Positions 17,191 to 26,214 of a stretch of 64,000 nucleotides of DNA are shown here, one piece after another. The notes under the pieces were generated by a model. That model was not told where the DNA came from. It ran no database searches and worked only from the letters and a program-made list of their open reading frames with translations. Position numbers and translations under genes: made by a program. The stretch's first letter is position 1, and each line of letters begins with the position of its first letter. The DNA is from UBA7803 sp049454295 (GTDB taxonomy: Bacteria; Pseudomonadota; Gammaproteobacteria; Pseudomonadales; Azotimanducaceae), in NCBI GenBank assembly GCA_049454295.1, contig JBMTYG010000002.1, positions 1-64,000 on the forward strand, in the 5' to 3' direction.

Positions 17191-17873
17191 ACGGAAGGCT
17201 TGCGCTGCTCGAGCCCTTGGACGCGAGCCTCGACACGATCAACGAGCAGCCTGAGGTCATCCAACTCGTCAAGGAGACTCGCCGTCAGCGGGCGATCCGC
17301 AAATACGCGCCGCGCAGCGTCTTCCGCGACGTCGGCACCCATCTGCAGCACCGCCCGTAACCCGCCCTGGACAAGCTCAAACGCATTCAGAAACCCGGTC
17401 GCTGCGCGCGGACCGAGCACTTGTTGCAAAGGACCGCCGATATCCGGAACGTACCCCGACGCCAGGGCCTTCAGCGCCTCGACCAGCCCCACATCACCCG
17501 AGATACGAAGCTCGGCCGGGAGGGGTGCCGCGGACCGCCCGGGGCCAAGGAATAACAAAAGGGCAGACGCTGGCCCCGAGACGATGGCATGCGCAGGCGG
17601 CGCGTCAGCCGGGTCGGCGTGATGGCGCAAACGGATCCGGCCGGCGTCGAGACTCACGGTAAACGTGAGCGCCAGCGCGCGGGCCGCAGCTTGACCCATT
17701 CCGACGGATGGCAGCTCCACTTCAAGCCGCAGATGCTGCTCCTCGAGGGCGAGGAGTCGCGCGCTAGTCACCGGGTCGAGGGCAACCGCGGCATCAGCTG
17801 CACGCCCCACGAGGTCACTCACGACCGCAATCACCTGCCGCGCAGCCAGAGGCAGTGGGCTCTCGCTTGTCAC
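17187..17873 (-). CDS. ubiJ: Ubiquinone biosynthesis accessory factor UbiJ
   Basis: Lipid-binding SCP2-domain scaffold of the cytosolic Ubi complex. 228 aa: an SCP2-like domain (about 30-130, with LALTFTVSLDAGRIRLRHH), then a C-terminal coiled coil (about 185-225, LLDELDDLRLLVDRVEARV). Placed between ubiE and ubiB as in E. coli, with 4-bp GTGA overlaps on both sides, so the three genes should be co-translated. Confidence 0.9.
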   Translation of the reverse strand: MTSESPLPLAARQVIAVVSDLVGRAADAAVALDPVTSARLLALEEQHLRLEVELPSVGMGQAAARALALTFTVSLDAGRIRLRHHADPADAPPAHAIVSGPASALLLFLGPGRSAAPLPAELRISGDVGLVEALKALASGYVPDIGGPLQQVLGPRAATGFLNAFELVQGGLRAVLQMGADVAEDAARRVFADRPLTASLLDELDDLRLLVDRVEARVQGLEQRKPSV

Positions 17874-18634
17874 GGGCGCACGCCGCGGTGGATCGCAGCG
17901 ATGCCGCCGACCAGATTGTGATACTCGACCGAGCGAAAACCAGCGTCTTCCAGCATCTGCTTCAAGACCGCCTGAGGCGGGTGCAGACGGATCGATTCGA
18001 CAAGATAGGCGTAGCTTGCAGCATCTCCGGCGATCAGCTTGCCCATGCCCGGCCAGAGCGCCTGGAAGGCGCCATAGGCGGCGTCCAACGCAGCATGCTG
18101 CGGCTTTGAAAACTCGAGGATTAGCACGACTCCGCCGGGAGCGAGCACCCGGTAGAGCTCACGGAGAGCCGCATCCTTGTCGGTGAAATTTCTCAGACCA
18201 AAGCCGATCACCGCGCAGTGGAAGGTGGCGTCCGCAAAGGGCAACGCTTCCGCGCTGGTCTGGCACAGGGTGACACCGGCTAACCCGCGATCAAGCAGCC
18301 GATCGCGACCGACCGCCATCATGTGCGGGTTAATGTCTGCGAGCACCACCTGCCCTTCCGCGCCGACCACCGGAGCAAACAGCGCGGACAGATCCCCTGT
18401 GCCGCCTGCAAGATCCAGCACACGTTGACCCGGGCGGACACCGGACATCTCGAGCGTCATACGTTTGAAAAGACGATGGGTGCCGAACGACATGAGGTCA
18501 TTCATGACGTCGTAACGACGCGCAACACGCTCAAACACACCGCGCACCAGAGCGGTCTTTTCGTCGGGGGAAACCTTGCGGTAGCCGAAGTCTACAACGC
18601 TACCGACGTCCATATCCTGCGGGTCGCGGCTCAT
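17870..18634 (-). CDS. ubiE: Ubiquinone/menaquinone C-methyltransferase UbiE
   Basis: SAM-dependent C-methyltransferase of ubiquinone (and menaquinone) synthesis. 254 aa. Seen are FGYRKVSPDEKTALVRGVFERVARRYDVMNDLMSFG-type N-terminal residues (about 17-52), SAM motif I VLDLAGGTGD, and NFTDKDAALRELYRVLAPGG. The ATG at 18634 gives the usual N-terminal region. First of the ubiEJB-hisE-tatABC run, 33 bp after the DUF971 gene. Confidence 0.96.
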   Translation of the reverse strand: MSRDPQDMDVGSVVDFGYRKVSPDEKTALVRGVFERVARRYDVMNDLMSFGTHRLFKRMTLEMSGVRPGQRVLDLAGGTGDLSALFAPVVGAEGQVVLADINPHMMAVGRDRLLDRGLAGVTLCQTSAEALPFADATFHCAVIGFGLRNFTDKDAALRELYRVLAPGGVVLILEFSKPQHAALDAAYGAFQALWPGMGKLIAGDAASYAYLVESIRLHPPQAVLKQMLEDAGFRSVEYHNLVGGIAAIHRGVRP

Positions 18635-18667
18635 GACTCTCGCGGGCTGTGGTGAAGATCGCTCAGT

Positions 18668-19051
18668 TTACGCCTTGGGATTCCACTGTCCTACCGATAT
18701 CGCCGGAAGGCGTGACGCATTGGCTTCGCGCAACTCGGAGAAATATGTCTGCCAGCGCTGTTCCTGACGCATGCCCAGTTCGTACAGGTAGTCCCACGCG
18801 TAGATGCCAGAATCATGGCCATCATCAAACACCAGACGGATTGCATAATTGCCGACGGGTTCGATCTCGTTGATGCCCACGTACTTCTTGCCGGTTTGCA
18901 GCTTGCGCTCTGAGTCTGCGTGACCTCGCACCTCGGCAGAGGGCGAATAAACGCGCAGGAGCTCAGCCGGAATGCGGACTTCTTCGGAACCGAACACCAG
19001 TTCCAAAACGCGCGACTTCCGCTGGTAGTTGATGCGAGAGGGACGTTGCAT
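18668..19051 (-). CDS. DUF971 (GBBH-like N-terminal domain) protein
   Basis: 127 aa. A small domain related to the N-terminus of gamma-butyrobetaine hydroxylase: INYQRKSRVLELVF, then RIPAELLRVYSPSAEVRGH and a C-terminal GHDSGIYAWDYLYELG motif. No cysteine or histidine cluster suggests an enzyme. In many gammaproteobacteria a DUF971 gene sits between hslU and ubiE, as here; function unknown. Confidence 0.88.
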   Translation of the reverse strand: MQRPSRINYQRKSRVLELVFGSEEVRIPAELLRVYSPSAEVRGHADSERKLQTGKKYVGINEIEPVGNYAIRLVFDDGHDSGIYAWDYLYELGMRQEQRWQTYFSELREANASRLPAISVGQWNPKA

Positions 19052-19082
19052 GGCGTTAAGTCCTCATTGAAGACATTCCGAA

Positions 19083-20423
19083 TCAGAGGATGTAGCGCGA
19101 CAGATCCTGATTGCGCGCGAGTGCGGCAAGCCGCGTGTCGACATAGGCCGCATCCACACGAACGGTGACACCCTCGCCTTCGGGGCCGAGGAACGAGGCC
19201 TCTTCGAGCAGCCGCTCGAGCAGCGTATGCAGTCGACGTGCCCCGATGTTTTCGGTGCCGGCGTTGACTTCCCATGCCAGCTCTGCGAGTCGGTCGAGCC
19301 CGTCATCGGTGAAGACGAGATCAATGCCCTCGGTCGCAAAAAGCGCCTGATACTGCTTGGTCAGCGCAGCATCCGGCTCAGTGAGTATGCGACGAAAATC
19401 GGCGGGAGACAGCGCGCTGAGCTCAACGCGGATAGGCAGCCTGCCTTGAAGCTCAGGAATCAGATCCGCCGGTCGCGCGAGGTGAAACGCGCCGGAAGCA
19501 ATGAACAGAACATGGTCCGTGCGCACCGTTCCGTGACGGGTCGAGACCGCGCAACCCTCGATGAGCGGCAGCAGATCGCGTTGTACGCCCTCGCGCGAGA
19601 CGTCTGCTCCAACCGCCCCCTCACCGCGGCGTGCAACCTTATCGATCTCGTCGATGAAGACAATTCCGGTTTCCTCGACTGCGGTCACCGCGCGTGCACG
19701 GACGTCATCTTCATTCACCAGGCGCCCGGCTTCCTCGTCCTCCGCGCGCCGCAACGCGTCGCGGACGCGCAGGCGTACCGCCTTGCGGCGCTGTCCGCCC
19801 ATGGCCCCGAACATGCCCTTTAGCTGTTCTGCCATTTCCTCCATGCCAGGGGGCATCATGACCTGCATGGTCGGCGGCGCTGAATCGAACTCCATTTCGA
19901 TCTCGCGGTCATCGAGATCGCCCTCACGCAGGCGCTTGCGAAATACCTGGCGCGTGGCCGTATCTTCGCTGCGCGCCGGCGTGGGCTGCCCGAAGCCCAC
20001 CGATTTGGGCGCCGGCAAAAGCGCATCCAGGATTCGCTCTTCCGCGAGATCTGCCGCGCGTTCGCGGACCGATTCGATCTGGCGCTCGCGCTGCATCTTG
20101 ACCGCGCCGTCAACAAGATCACGCACGATGGACTCGACGTCACGCCCCACATAGCCCACTTCCGTGAATTTCGTCGCTTCCACTTTGATGAACGGAGCGT
20201 CAGCAAGCCGGGCCAGACGACGTGCAATTTCGGTCTTGCCGACCCCGGTGGGACCAATCATGAGAATGTTCTTGGGCGTTACCTCACGCCGCAGGGCGGG
20301 GTCGAGCTGCATGCGGCGCCAACGATTGCGCAACGCAATAGCGACAGCACGTTTAGCTTCCTGTTGCCCGACGATGAAGCGGTCGAGCTCGTGCACAATT
20401 TCGCGCGGGGTCATAAGCGTCAT
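19083..20423 (-). CDS. hslU: ATP-dependent protease ATPase subunit HslU
   Basis: AAA+ unfoldase of the HslUV (ClpYQ) protease. 446 aa. Seen are TPREIVHELDRFIVGQ at the N-terminus, Walker A GPTGVGKTEIARRLA, pore loop GYVGRDVE, an intermediate domain (about 110-240), Walker B IVFIDEIDKVA, and the conserved C-terminal LSRYIL that docks into HslV. Its ATG overlaps the hslV stop (ATGA). Confidence 0.97.
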   Translation of the reverse strand: MTLMTPREIVHELDRFIVGQQEAKRAVAIALRNRWRRMQLDPALRREVTPKNILMIGPTGVGKTEIARRLARLADAPFIKVEATKFTEVGYVGRDVESIVRDLVDGAVKMQRERQIESVRERAADLAEERILDALLPAPKSVGFGQPTPARSEDTATRQVFRKRLREGDLDDREIEMEFDSAPPTMQVMMPPGMEEMAEQLKGMFGAMGGQRRKAVRLRVRDALRRAEDEEAGRLVNEDDVRARAVTAVEETGIVFIDEIDKVARRGEGAVGADVSREGVQRDLLPLIEGCAVSTRHGTVRTDHVLFIASGAFHLARPADLIPELQGRLPIRVELSALSPADFRRILTEPDAALTKQYQALFATEGIDLVFTDDGLDRLAELAWEVNAGTENIGARRLHTLLERLLEEASFLGPEGEGVTVRVDAAYVDTRLAALARNQDLSRYIL

Positions 20424-20962
20424 GGCGATGGCAAAACTTCTATAGTGCGGTGGTGATTGGTGAACACACAGATGTCGGCGGCAATGGCGAGCGCCTGCTC
20501 GACGATGGTTGCGGCTTCAAGCGACGAACTCGCAACGAGCGCCCGTGCGGCAGCGAGCGCATAAGGGCCGCCCGATCCGATCGCGAGTACGCCGCCCTCG
20601 GGCTCGATCACATCACCGGTGCCGCTGATGAGCAGCGCGCTCTGCACGTCGCTCACGATCATCATGGCTTCTAGCCGTCGCAGGGCACGATCAGATCGCC
20701 AATCCTTTGCCAATTCCACGGCAGCGCGCGTCAGATTACCGTGATACTTCTCAAGCGCGCCCTCAAAGCGTTCGAACAGGGTGAACGCGTCCGCGGTGCT
20801 GCCTGCGAACCCGGCCAAGACGCGACCGTCGTATAGCCTGCGCACCTTGCGCGCATTCCCTTTCATCACCGTGTTGCCGAGGGAGACCTGTCCGTCGCCC
20901 CCTAGCGCCACCTGACCGTTACGCTGTACGCAGAGAATGGTAGTCGCGTGAAAGGTTTCCAT
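20420..20962 (-). CDS. hslV: ATP-dependent protease peptidase subunit HslV
   Basis: Threonine peptidase of HslUV. 180 aa from ATG 20962, which has GGAAA just upstream; a longer in-frame opening to 21157 has no HslV character. The sequence begins METFHATTILCV, so the catalytic threonine (Thr7) follows a 6-residue leader and not only the initiator Met as in E. coli. Other hallmarks are GGDGQVSLGNTVMKGNARKVRRL and IGSGGPYALAAARAL. Confidence 0.96.
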   Translation of the reverse strand: METFHATTILCVQRNGQVALGGDGQVSLGNTVMKGNARKVRRLYDGRVLAGFAGSTADAFTLFERFEGALEKYHGNLTRAAVELAKDWRSDRALRRLEAMMIVSDVQSALLISGTGDVIEPEGGVLAIGSGGPYALAAARALVASSSLEAATIVEQALAIAADICVFTNHHRTIEVLPSP

Positions 20963-21068
20963 GACATTTCCGACAACCGAGCGGGTCGGCATATTGGGCA
21001 GGGACCCTGGGGTTTGCAAGGCGTGAAAGGACCCAGCGCCGATGAGACGGGGCTCCTCCCGCCCATGA

Positions 21069-22013
21069 TCACCGGTCGTAGGGAATCGCCCTGAGGTTGC
21101 GCTCCAGGAGCCGCTCCCGTGCTTGCGCCGCTGCCGCTGCATCCGGGAACGGGCCAACCGTCACGCGGTACCAGCTGCGACCTTCCACCGCGAACTCGCT
21201 CGTATCCGCGGGCAGGTCCAGCAACAACAGCTCTGCCCGCAACCGTTCCGCATCCGCCCGATTCGGGAACGACGCCGCCTGCAGTGAGCCTGCGTACTGC
21301 GGGGTGGACGCAACTGCCGCGGCAGGCGGCTGATCAGCCTCGACCTCACCCAGGGCTTCGGGACTTGTCATGGGCGCAGCATCCTCAACCGCTGCTACAG
21401 CCGTCGGCACAGGCTCAGCGTCTGCCGCAGCAACGCCCTCGACAGGCGCCGCCAATCCCGAGACCACGGGCATCGCGCGCGACGCAGCATTCGACCCGGC
21501 AGCGGACACAGACACCGCTATCTCGGGACTTACCGTCATACCGGGCAGCAGTTCCTGCGCGGTTGGCGGCGGCGCAACGCCATCCACCGGCAACGAATTA
21601 TCTTCGGGTGTCACTACGGGAATCGGCGCGGCAGTCAAAAGACTCTGAAACTGATACTGAACCCCAGTCTCTGCTGCGGTGCCGCTTTGCTCGGCGACCG
21701 CGGCCGCTGGGGGAGGCGCCAGCAGTGCCGGCAGGAATTCGAACATGACGACAACCAAGGCGCCAACCAGGATGCCGATGGCGAAACTCGGCACGTCAAA
21801 CGCCATGGTGCGGCGCGGCGCCGATGACCGCGCACCCGGCCGCATGGGCTCGGGCCGACGAGCAACGCCATGGCGCCGGCTTTGCCCTATGACCTGCGGC
21901 TGGGGGGCGCCCGGGTGCAGGTCGCGCGCAGGAGTTGAGACCACGATGAACATGCCCGGCATGATAGGACAAACCCGAGCTCGAAACCGACCTATCAGAC
22001 CCTCGCGCGCCAC
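21069..22013 (-). CDS. SPOR-domain membrane protein (FtsN-like)
   Basis: Likely division-associated protein. A cytoplasmic Arg/Pro-rich N-terminus is followed by one membrane helix (FAIGILVGALVVVMFEFLPALLA, about 76-98), a long Pro/Ala-rich periplasmic linker (about 100-240), and a C-terminal SPOR domain (about 238-314) that should bind denuded septal glycans. Position between priA and hslV matches ftsN-like genes. The start is uncertain: GTG 22013 (used), ATG 21962 or ATG 21845 are all possible, none with a clear ribosome-binding site. Confidence 0.8.
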   Translation of the reverse strand: MAREGLIGRFRARVCPIMPGMFIVVSTPARDLHPGAPQPQVIGQSRRHGVARRPEPMRPGARSSAPRRTMAFDVPSFAIGILVGALVVVMFEFLPALLAPPPAAAVAEQSGTAAETGVQYQFQSLLTAAPIPVVTPEDNSLPVDGVAPPPTAQELLPGMTVSPEIAVSVSAAGSNAASRAMPVVSGLAAPVEGVAAADAEPVPTAVAAVEDAAPMTSPEALGEVEADQPPAAAVASTPQYAGSLQAASFPNRADAERLRAELLLLDLPADTSEFAVEGRSWYRVTVGPFPDAAAAAQARERLLERNLRAIPYDR

Positions 22014-22041
22014 CTGAGGGCAACATCGTCACGCTCTGATT

Positions 22042-24240
22042 TCAGGCACCATCGTAGGGATCGATATCCAGAGCGACCTGGACGCCGGAGGGAAGGCCTG
22101 CACCCGGTTCCAGGCCAAACAGCAGGCGCTGCAGCTGTCGTCGATTATCCGCAAGCAGCAGGAGCTGCAGCCGGTATCGCAAGCCAATCTTGGGAAGCGG
22201 GGCAGGCACGGGGCCAAGCACCTCGATCCCCGCTCCCGCCTTGAGCTCGACCACCCGAGCGTCAAGACGCGACCGCAGCACGACCAGCGCGTCACGCGCT
22301 GACTCGGCAGCGGACGCCTCGGCCCGAACCAGCGCCATAGCCCGCCAGGGCGGAAAACCTGCCACCCGACGCAAGGCGAGCTCGCGCTCCGCGAACGCGG
22401 GATAACCCTGCTCAAGCAGCGCGCGCAGCGCCGGGTTGTCGGGTTGATAGGTCTGCACCCACACCTCGCCCGGTCGCTCGGCGCGCCCCGCACGCCCCGC
22501 CACCTGGACGATGAGCTGGGCCGTGCGTTCCGGCGCGCGAAAATCAGGGCTCAGGAATCCACTGTCAGCGTTGAGCACGCCGACCAGGGTCACGCCCGGA
22601 AAATGATGGCCCTTCGCAAGCATTTGTGTGCCAACGAGCAGCGCCGGGTCACCACGTAAAATAGCCGCAAAACTCGATTCCAGGCGCTTGCGGCTGCGCG
22701 CGGTATCTCGATCAATCCGATGAATGGGCACGTCGGGAAAGAGTGTCTTAAGCCCATCTTCGGCACGCTGCGTGCCGAGCCCAATGCCCAGAAGGGCACT
22801 GCGCTGACAGGCAGGGCAATGGGCGGTCATGGGCGCGCGTACGCTGCAGCGATGACAGATGAGCCCATCGGGATCGCGATGCAAGGTCATTGGCAACTCA
22901 CATCGCACGCATCTCGCCTGCCAACCGCAGGCGGTGCAGACATAGCTCGGGGCGTAGCCGCGCCGATTGAGAAATAGCAGGACCTGGCCGCCGGCAAGCA
23001 CCTGTCGGCGCACCGCCGTTACCAGCGCGGGAGACAAACCGTCCTGTAGCGTTTGACCGCGGATGTCGACCACGCGAAACGTCGGCGGCTGCGCACCTCC
23101 GGCCCGATATTGCATGACCAGCCGTCGATATCGCCCCGTCTGGGCGTTGTGCAGGGTCTCGAGACTGGGGGTTGCGCTGCCAAGCAACAGCGGAATATCG
23201 AGATCTTGCGCGCGCTTAACGGCGACATCCCGGGCGGAGTAGCGCAGACCTTCCTGCTGCTTGAACGACCCATCGTGCTCTTCGTCAACGATGATCAATC
23301 CAAGCCGGGCAAACGGCGTCAGCACGGCTGAACGGGTGCCGATGAGGATATCGACGGTGCCGGCGCGACAGCCGCTCCAGACGGCCAGCCGTTGCGCGTC
23401 GGTGAGACCGGAATGCAGCGTAGAAGCGCTCCCGAAACGTTCCTCGAACCGGCGCAGGGTCTGCGGCGTCAGCGCTATCTCGGGCACCAGTACCAGCACT
23501 TGCCGCTGCGCAGCGAGCACAGGCTCCATCGCGCGCAGGTAAACCTCGGTCTTGCCGCTGCCCGTCACACCTTCGAGCAGCGTGACCGCAAAACTGCTAC
23601 CCGCATGCTCGAGGGCCTCAAGCACTTGCACCTGCTCTGTGTTCAATCGCGGACGACTCTCCGGAATGAGCCGCGCGCGGGGGAGCGCCTCGCGCGTGCG
23701 GACGATAAGCCCTTTGCCGGCAACCGCACGCAGAAGTGGCGCATCAAACCCCGCGCTGCGCAGAGTATCGACATCCGCACTGCCGCCGAGCCGACCCAGG
23801 TGGTCGAGCAGCGCGCGCTGACGGGGCGCGCGACTGAGGACATGACCCACCTCGGCACCCTGGCGTGCGAGCTGCCATCCCGAGCGCGCGCCGGTTTCCC
23901 GATCGAGCTCAGCGCCTTGGCGCAACCGCGCAGGCAGCATCGCCTCGAGCACCTCGCCAAGCGGGTGGTGGTAATAGTCAGCGACCCAGAGCGCGAGCCC
24001 AAACAGGCGATCGCCGAACAGGTTCTCGCCATCAAGCACCGCCTGAATCCCGCGAGGATCCGGATGAGCATCGGGCGGATCGACGGTGACACAGACCGCG
24101 ACCACCGTCTGGCGCCCGAACGGCACGCGCACCCGCGCACCGGGGACAACCGCCGGCTGATCCGGCAGAAGCCGATAGTCGAATAGCTGCCGCAGCGGTT
24201 TCGGTACGGCAACACGGACAATACGGGGCTGCTCGTGCAC
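22042..24240 (-). CDS. priA: Primosomal replication helicase PriA
   Basis: 3'-5' DExH helicase that restarts stalled forks. 732 aa from GTG 24240 (AAGG about 10 bp upstream), the same length as E. coli PriA; the opening extends to 24444 but those residues are not PriA-like. Seen are VAVPKPLRQLFDYRL at the N-terminus, Walker A LEGVTGSGKTEVYLR, VDEEHDGSFKQQ (DEEH), and the eight-cysteine zinc region (CTAC, CVRC, CHRC, CPAC). First gene of the long run down to tatC. Confidence 0.95.
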   Translation of the reverse strand: MHEQPRIVRVAVPKPLRQLFDYRLLPDQPAVVPGARVRVPFGRQTVVAVCVTVDPPDAHPDPRGIQAVLDGENLFGDRLFGLALWVADYYHHPLGEVLEAMLPARLRQGAELDRETGARSGWQLARQGAEVGHVLSRAPRQRALLDHLGRLGGSADVDTLRSAGFDAPLLRAVAGKGLIVRTREALPRARLIPESRPRLNTEQVQVLEALEHAGSSFAVTLLEGVTGSGKTEVYLRAMEPVLAAQRQVLVLVPEIALTPQTLRRFEERFGSASTLHSGLTDAQRLAVWSGCRAGTVDILIGTRSAVLTPFARLGLIIVDEEHDGSFKQQEGLRYSARDVAVKRAQDLDIPLLLGSATPSLETLHNAQTGRYRRLVMQYRAGGAQPPTFRVVDIRGQTLQDGLSPALVTAVRRQVLAGGQVLLFLNRRGYAPSYVCTACGWQARCVRCELPMTLHRDPDGLICHRCSVRAPMTAHCPACQRSALLGIGLGTQRAEDGLKTLFPDVPIHRIDRDTARSRKRLESSFAAILRGDPALLVGTQMLAKGHHFPGVTLVGVLNADSGFLSPDFRAPERTAQLIVQVAGRAGRAERPGEVWVQTYQPDNPALRALLEQGYPAFAERELALRRVAGFPPWRAMALVRAEASAAESARDALVVLRSRLDARVVELKAGAGIEVLGPVPAPLPKIGLRYRLQLLLLADNRRQLQRLLFGLEPGAGLPSGVQVALDIDPYDGA

Positions 24241-24430
24241 CGAGTAATTACCTTGGGACGGACGGAACAGGGACGACCATCTTAGGCGCCGACCGACCCT
24301 GGGACCATGGGGATCCAATGACGCGGACAGAGCGCGACTTGCCCGGAAAGAGCCAGCACGCTTGCAGAAACCGCTTGGTGTTGCATACACTTCGCGCCCT
24401 TTTTGCGTTCCATGCCGAGCGAAGTCCACC

Positions 24431-24646
24431 ATGAAGGCAGACATTCATCCGAAATACGGCTCGCTGCGGGCGACCTGCAGCTGTGGCAATGTGATCGAAA
24501 CCCGCTCGACCCACGCCGGTGAAATGCACTTGGACGTGTGCTCGGCTTGCCACCCGTTCTACACCGGAAAACAAAAAATTCTTGATACCGGCGGTCGCGT
24601 AGAGCGCTTCCGGCGCCGTTTCGGCACCCGCACCCTGGCGAGCTGA
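24431..24646 (+). CDS. rpmE: 50S ribosomal protein L31, zinc-binding form
   Basis: 71 aa. Contains the C+ zinc ligands Cys16, Cys18, Cys37 and Cys40 (CSC and CSAC), so this is the primary, zinc-dependent L31. The start ATG follows the pattern MKADIHPKYG; the upstream in-frame extension is not part of L31. A weak promoter (TTGCAG, 18 bp, TACACT at 24362-24391) may drive it. Divergent from priA. Confidence 0.96.
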   Translation: MKADIHPKYGSLRATCSCGNVIETRSTHAGEMHLDVCSACHPFYTGKQKILDTGGRVERFRRRFGTRTLAS

Positions 24647-24666
24647 ACCGCTTCGATCCTGCTTCC

Positions 24667-24695
24667 GTGCCCGTCGCAACTGGCGGGCACTTCTT
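24667..24695 (+). terminator. Rho-independent terminator of rpmE
   Basis: GTGCCCGTC (24667-24675), a 6-nt loop and GGCGGGCAC (24682-24690) form a 9-bp stem with one G-T pair, followed by TTCTT, 20 bp after the rpmE stop. Confidence 0.7.
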
Positions 24696-24743
24696 ACCGC
24701 GCCTATCGCTACACTACCGTCCTCACAAGCGGAGGGCACACCG

Positions 24744-26141
24744 GTGAAGATCGTTCATGCCTGTGCGTGGACCGCCTGCCTGATCGTCGGTCTCATTGGC
24801 GCTGCACATGCCGGTCCAGGGGAAAAGGCCTACCAGGAAATGCGGGAGAAGGGCTTGCTCTATCCCGATCCGCGCTGGCAGGACTATGTCGATCTCGTCG
24901 GGCGCCGACTGGTCCGGGCAGCCGGCGCCAACGAGGACGACTTCCACTTCTATGTCATCGACGAGTCGTCGGTGAACGCGATGGCCTTCCCTGATGGCTA
25001 TATCTTCGTGCATCGGGGCCTCATCACATTCCTGCGCTCAGAAGACGAGCTTGCGGGCGTCATCGGCCACGAGATCGGTCACGTCATCGGACGTCATGCT
25101 CGGCGCAGCAATCAGGTTGGCGCATTCGGTCAGGTCGCCGGCTTCATTGGCGCGATCCTGACCGGAACCGGCACGGTCGCCGACCTCGCCAACACAGCGA
25201 CTAACACCTTGCGCTCAGGCTACGGGCGCGCATTCGAACTCGAAGCCGATGCCTACGGCGCGGAATTCTTATCGAAGGCAGGCTACAACTCGCTCGCGAT
25301 GATCGATGTGCTGCACGTGCTGAAGGATCACTCGCTTTTTAGTCGCAACGTCCTCGGCGAACCCAACACTTATCACGGACTGTTCTCCACGCATCCAAAG
25401 AACGATAAGCGCCTCTACGATGCCGTGTCTCGAGCCCAGGCGGTTAACGAGAGTGAGCTACGCGATCCGGAACGCGACTTCTGGTCGATGGTGGACGGAC
25501 TTGTCTATGGCAACGAAGCAGCAACCGGGCTGGTCAAGGACGGCGCCTATTATCACGGTGGTCTGCGCATCGTCGTGCGTTTCCCCCCCCAGTGGACGGT
25601 GGGCAACACCGCGGCAGAGGTCATTGGCACCGCTCCGCGCGGCGCGGCAGAGGCCTCGATCAGCGTACAACGGCTCGAGGCACCGACAGACAGCCAGACG
25701 CCCGAGGAATACATCACGCAGACACTCAAGCGCGATGACGTGACTGACGGACAGAGCGTCGAGATCAATGGCTACCCGGCCTTCGTCGGCAACATTAAGG
25801 TGCTTGCCGGCAATGCTCAGGCACGCAAAATCGCGGTCATCTTCAAAGATCGCAGCGTTTACCTGTTTCGCGGCGAGGTCGGCGCGCTCGGCGAGACTGC
25901 GTCCTTCGAAACCCAGTGGCAGGACACCCTGCGTTCGTTCCGCGCGATGACCGCAGATGATCTCCAGCTCGCTAGCAGTCAGCGCATCCGCGTGCAGATG
26001 GCCGAACCCGATGTCAGCTGGGCGGAGCTCGCCCAGCGTTCATCGCTCAAGGATCACGCTGAAGAGACTCTGCGACTGCTCAACGCCCAGTACCCCGCCG
26101 GCGAACCTCGCGCTGGCGACATGATCAAGCTGGTGGAGTGA
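24744..26141 (+). CDS. M48 family metalloprotease (BepA-like)
   Basis: Exported zinc metallopeptidase, 465 aa. A signal peptide (1-23, ending AHA) is followed by the M48 catalytic domain with HEIGH (His109, Glu110, His113) and third ligand Glu165 in ELEAD. A C-terminal domain of about 200 residues, not the TPR of BepA, ends the protein. Members of this family act in outer-membrane protein quality control. GTG start with GGAGG 8 bp upstream. Confidence 0.88.
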   Translation: MKIVHACAWTACLIVGLIGAAHAGPGEKAYQEMREKGLLYPDPRWQDYVDLVGRRLVRAAGANEDDFHFYVIDESSVNAMAFPDGYIFVHRGLITFLRSEDELAGVIGHEIGHVIGRHARRSNQVGAFGQVAGFIGAILTGTGTVADLANTATNTLRSGYGRAFELEADAYGAEFLSKAGYNSLAMIDVLHVLKDHSLFSRNVLGEPNTYHGLFSTHPKNDKRLYDAVSRAQAVNESELRDPERDFWSMVDGLVYGNEAATGLVKDGAYYHGGLRIVVRFPPQWTVGNTAAEVIGTAPRGAAEASISVQRLEAPTDSQTPEEYITQTLKRDDVTDGQSVEINGYPAFVGNIKVLAGNAQARKIAVIFKDRSVYLFRGEVGALGETASFETQWQDTLRSFRAMTADDLQLASSQRIRVQMAEPDVSWAELAQRSSLKDHAEETLRLLNAQYPAGEPRAGDMIKLVE

Positions 26142-26183
26142 GGCCTCTCACGCAGGGCCTCTCACGCAGGGCCTCTCACGCAG
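26142..26183. repeat. Three perfect 14-bp tandem repeats
   Basis: GGCCTCTCACGCAG repeated exactly three times, beginning immediately after the TGA of the M48 protease gene and ending 31 bp before the end of convergent mrcA. Non-coding; too short and without spacers to be CRISPR. Confidence 0.9.
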
Positions 26184-26214
26184 GGCGGAAAGCGCAGGCT
26201 CTGCCTCACAGCCC

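Noticed and set aside
20963..21157. N-terminal extension of hslV to 21157
   Set aside because: The extra 65 residues have no HslV similarity, and the ATG at 20962 has a ribosome-binding site.
26142..26183. CRISPR array
   Set aside because: Three abutting 14-bp units with no spacers and no cas genes nearby.
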